Source of the DNA: Thermoproteota archaeon
Lineage (GTDB): Archaea > Thermoproteota > Bathyarchaeia > Bathyarchaeales > Bathycorpusculaceae
Direction of reading: 5' to 3'
Length of the DNA stretch: 8,382 bases
Assembly: GCA_012511995.1 (NCBI GenBank)
Contig: JAAZFA010000243.1
Location: 1-8,382 of the forward strand
Shown here: piece by piece, positions 7,232 through 8,382 of the stretch
Layout: each line of letters begins with the position of its first letter
How positions within the stretch are numbered: position 1 is the first letter of the stretch
Made by a program: the position numbers and the translations under genes
The notes under the pieces: generated by a model
The model's input: only the letters and a program-made list of their open reading frames with translations
Told to the model about the DNA's origin: nothing
Database searches by the model: none

Positions 7232-7909
7232 ATGAAGTTTAGCGGATTACAAAAAACTAGTTTACTTGATTACCCTGACCGTGTAGCTTCGGTGATATTC
7301 ACCCCCGGGTGTAATTTACGGTGTCCCTACTGCCATAACCATAAAATCGCCACTAATCCTCAACCTCCTTTCCTGCAAGAGGGTGTGGCATTAGCAATTT
7401 TGGAGGACCGAAAAAGATACATTGATTCAGTAGTTGTTACTGGTGGCGAACCTTGTATGCACAGGGAGCTTCCAAAGTTTTTAAGTAAACTAAAGGAGCG
7501 AGGTTTTTTTGTTAAATTGGACACTAATGGTTTTTTCCCAGATATTTTGCAGGAGTGCCTTAGTATCGTTGATTATGTAGCAATGGACGTTAAGACGACT
7601 CCTGAGAAGTATGCGTTGCTGGGGACAAGTGACATAGCGCCTTTTAAGCGTTCGATTGAGCTCTTAAAAACTGGTAATGTACCTTACGAGTTCCGTATTA
7701 CAGTAGTGCCCGAGTTTGTAGATGAAGCCGACATTCCTGTTATTGGTGAATTGGTTAAGGGTGCAAAAGTGTTGGTGCTTCAGCAGTTTGTCCCAAACGA
7801 TACTTTGGATAGACGGTTTACAACTATCAAGCCTTATACTCCTGAGGTGATCGAAAGGTTTGCTCAGGTGCTGAAGAGTTATGTGGATGCTATTGTGCTA
7901 AAATTATAG
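7232..7909 (+). CDS. nrdG: Anaerobic ribonucleotide reductase activating protein (radical SAM)
   Basis: This radical S-adenosylmethionine enzyme generates the glycyl radical on NrdD. It has 225 residues. The CxxxCxxC cluster motif is C27, C31 and C34 (GCNLRCPYCHN). The SAM-binding GGEP is at 72-75, and LDTNGFFP (about 96-103) and VAMDVKTTPEKY (about 116-127) are further radical-SAM core landmarks. The N-terminus, SGLQKTSLLDYP, is characteristic of the NrdG2-type branch rather than the short enterobacterial NrdG. No extra ferredoxin domain is present, so electrons must come from an external donor such as ferredoxin. The gene is third in the operon and has a strong Shine-Dalgarno over the nrdD stop. 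Related radical-SAM activases exist for other glycyl-radical enzymes, but adjacency to nrdD makes this assignment firm. Confidence 0.94.
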   Translation: MKFSGLQKTSLLDYPDRVASVIFTPGCNLRCPYCHNHKIATNPQPPFLQEGVALAILEDRKRYIDSVVVTGGEPCMHRELPKFLSKLKERGFFVKLDTNGFFPDILQECLSIVDYVAMDVKTTPEKYALLGTSDIAPFKRSIELLKTGNVPYEFRITVVPEFVDEADIPVIGELVKGAKVLVLQQFVPNDTLDRRFTTIKPYTPEVIERFAQVLKSYVDAIVLKL

Positions 7910-7911
7910 TA

Positions 7912-7947
7912 GACCTTAGGTTCCTATTATTTTGGTCGATTTTTTTT
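7912..7947 (+). terminator. T8 terminator after nrdG
   Basis: Starting three bases after the nrdG stop, GACC (7912-7915) can pair weakly with GGTC (7934-7937). Eight consecutive T residues follow at 7940-7947. The T-run alone is a credible archaeal terminator for the nrd operon. Confidence 0.55.
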
Positions 7948-8382
7948 AGTGAAGATTTACCAATTTAACCGAAAAATTAGACAAACAATTTCCCTGTTAT
8001 CTTAAAGTTAACCACCCCACAAACCATATCAGCCACTACACCATAACGACAAAGCCTATTCCTAAACTCACCTCCAAATATGCGAAACTTATTCACCCTA
8101 AAACTCGCATGCCCAACGACTACCCACTCCAACGCCAACACCTTACTGAAACCCCTCTACCCTGCTAGCAACTCCTCTCCTTGATACATATCTTACTTCT
8201 TTCAAGGTTTCTCTCCTTAAAAAACAACACACAATAAAGCTTGGAATACCCACCTTTCCCAAGAATAGCCCAAAACAAAACATTGGCGCACTCTATCAAG
8301 CAAATGTAGGGTGACTGCGCCTTTGTACAGAGTGTAGTCACGCAGGCTTCCTCTAACATGGGATGTCTTATGTACAATTAGG
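7948..8382. other. 435-bp region without a convincing gene; skewed and repeat-bearing
   Basis: No frame on either strand gives a recognisable protein. The stretch 8011-8160 has 61 C and only 10 G on the plus strand, a strong asymmetry that resembles a G-rich coding strand on the minus side. A 54-codon minus frame lies there (GTG at 8141 to TAA at 7977), with a GAGGGG-like site upstream but no known motif. It may be a gene remnant or chance. CTCTCCTT repeats at 8175-8182 and 8211-8218. CCTTGA (8179-8184) pairs with TCAAGG (8202-8207). In 8285-8345 several alternative stems are possible: GGCGCA/TGCGCC (8285-8290, 8316-8321), CACTCT/AGAGTG (8289-8294, 8329-8334) and GTGACT/AGTCAC (8311-8316, 8336-8341). 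No tRNA, rRNA, CRISPR or C/D-box signature is seen. Confidence 0.5.

Noticed and set aside
8080..8184. Plus-strand 34-residue frame in the C-rich stretch
   Set aside because: There is no ribosome binding site (the preceding bases are anti-Shine-Dalgarno-like CACCTCC) and residues merely reflect the A/C-rich base composition.
8165..8377. Minus-strand frame of 70 codons near the right edge
   Set aside because: It starts with TTG, has no Shine-Dalgarno or TATA-like support that I can see, and its composition shows no domain or segment pattern; I treat it as chance.
8285..8382. Possible tRNA fragment
   Set aside because: Stems are present but there is no T-loop GGTTCRAATCC-like sequence, no plausible acceptor pairing and no D-loop signature.

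Overview
The window looks archaeal. Its promoters are BRE/TATA-like boxes about 24-28 nt upstream of likely leaderless start codons. Shine-Dalgarno sites of the AGGTG(AT) type appear where a leader exists, and T-tracts rather than strong GC hairpins follow genes. It carries a two-subunit archaeal-type 2-oxoacid:ferredoxin oxidoreductase with the YPITP signature. Gene content points to an anaerobe. Gene style and moderate GC fit a Bathyarchaeia/Thermoproteota-like lineage, but that placement is inference.

Layout. 1-475 (minus): 5' part of a multi-helix membrane protein that runs off the left edge. 476-715: divergent intergenic region. 716-874 (plus): an unrecognised 52-residue protein with eight cysteines arranged as a duplicated CxxC...CxC motif, just upstream of korA. 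908-2836 (plus): gamma-alpha fused subunit of 2-oxoacid:ferredoxin oxidoreductase. 2966-3931 (plus): its TPP-binding beta subunit, with its own promoter, Shine-Dalgarno and TTG start. 3965-4336 (minus): a convergent single-domain cupin. 4646-7909 (plus): a compact nrdR-nrdD-nrdG operon. 7910-8382: no convincing gene, but strong strand asymmetry and several inverted repeats.

How the genes work together. KorA and KorB would form an alpha-beta enzyme that oxidatively decarboxylates a 2-oxoacid to acyl-CoA and reduces ferredoxin. NrdD is the oxygen-sensitive class III ribonucleotide reductase and NrdG its radical-SAM activase, which needs low-potential electrons. NrdR is the nucleotide-sensing repressor of ribonucleotide reductase genes. 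Two NrdR-box-like 16-mers lie upstream of nrdR with centres 32 bp apart, and the second covers the TATA box. The operon therefore appears to be autoregulated by a bacterial-type repressor blocking an archaeal promoter.

Most notable points: the NrdR-box pair over the TATA box; a KorB subunit in which Asn replaces one of the four expected [4Fe-4S] cysteines; the duplicated CxxC/CxC mini-protein upstream of korA; and the skewed, structured 3' end of the window.
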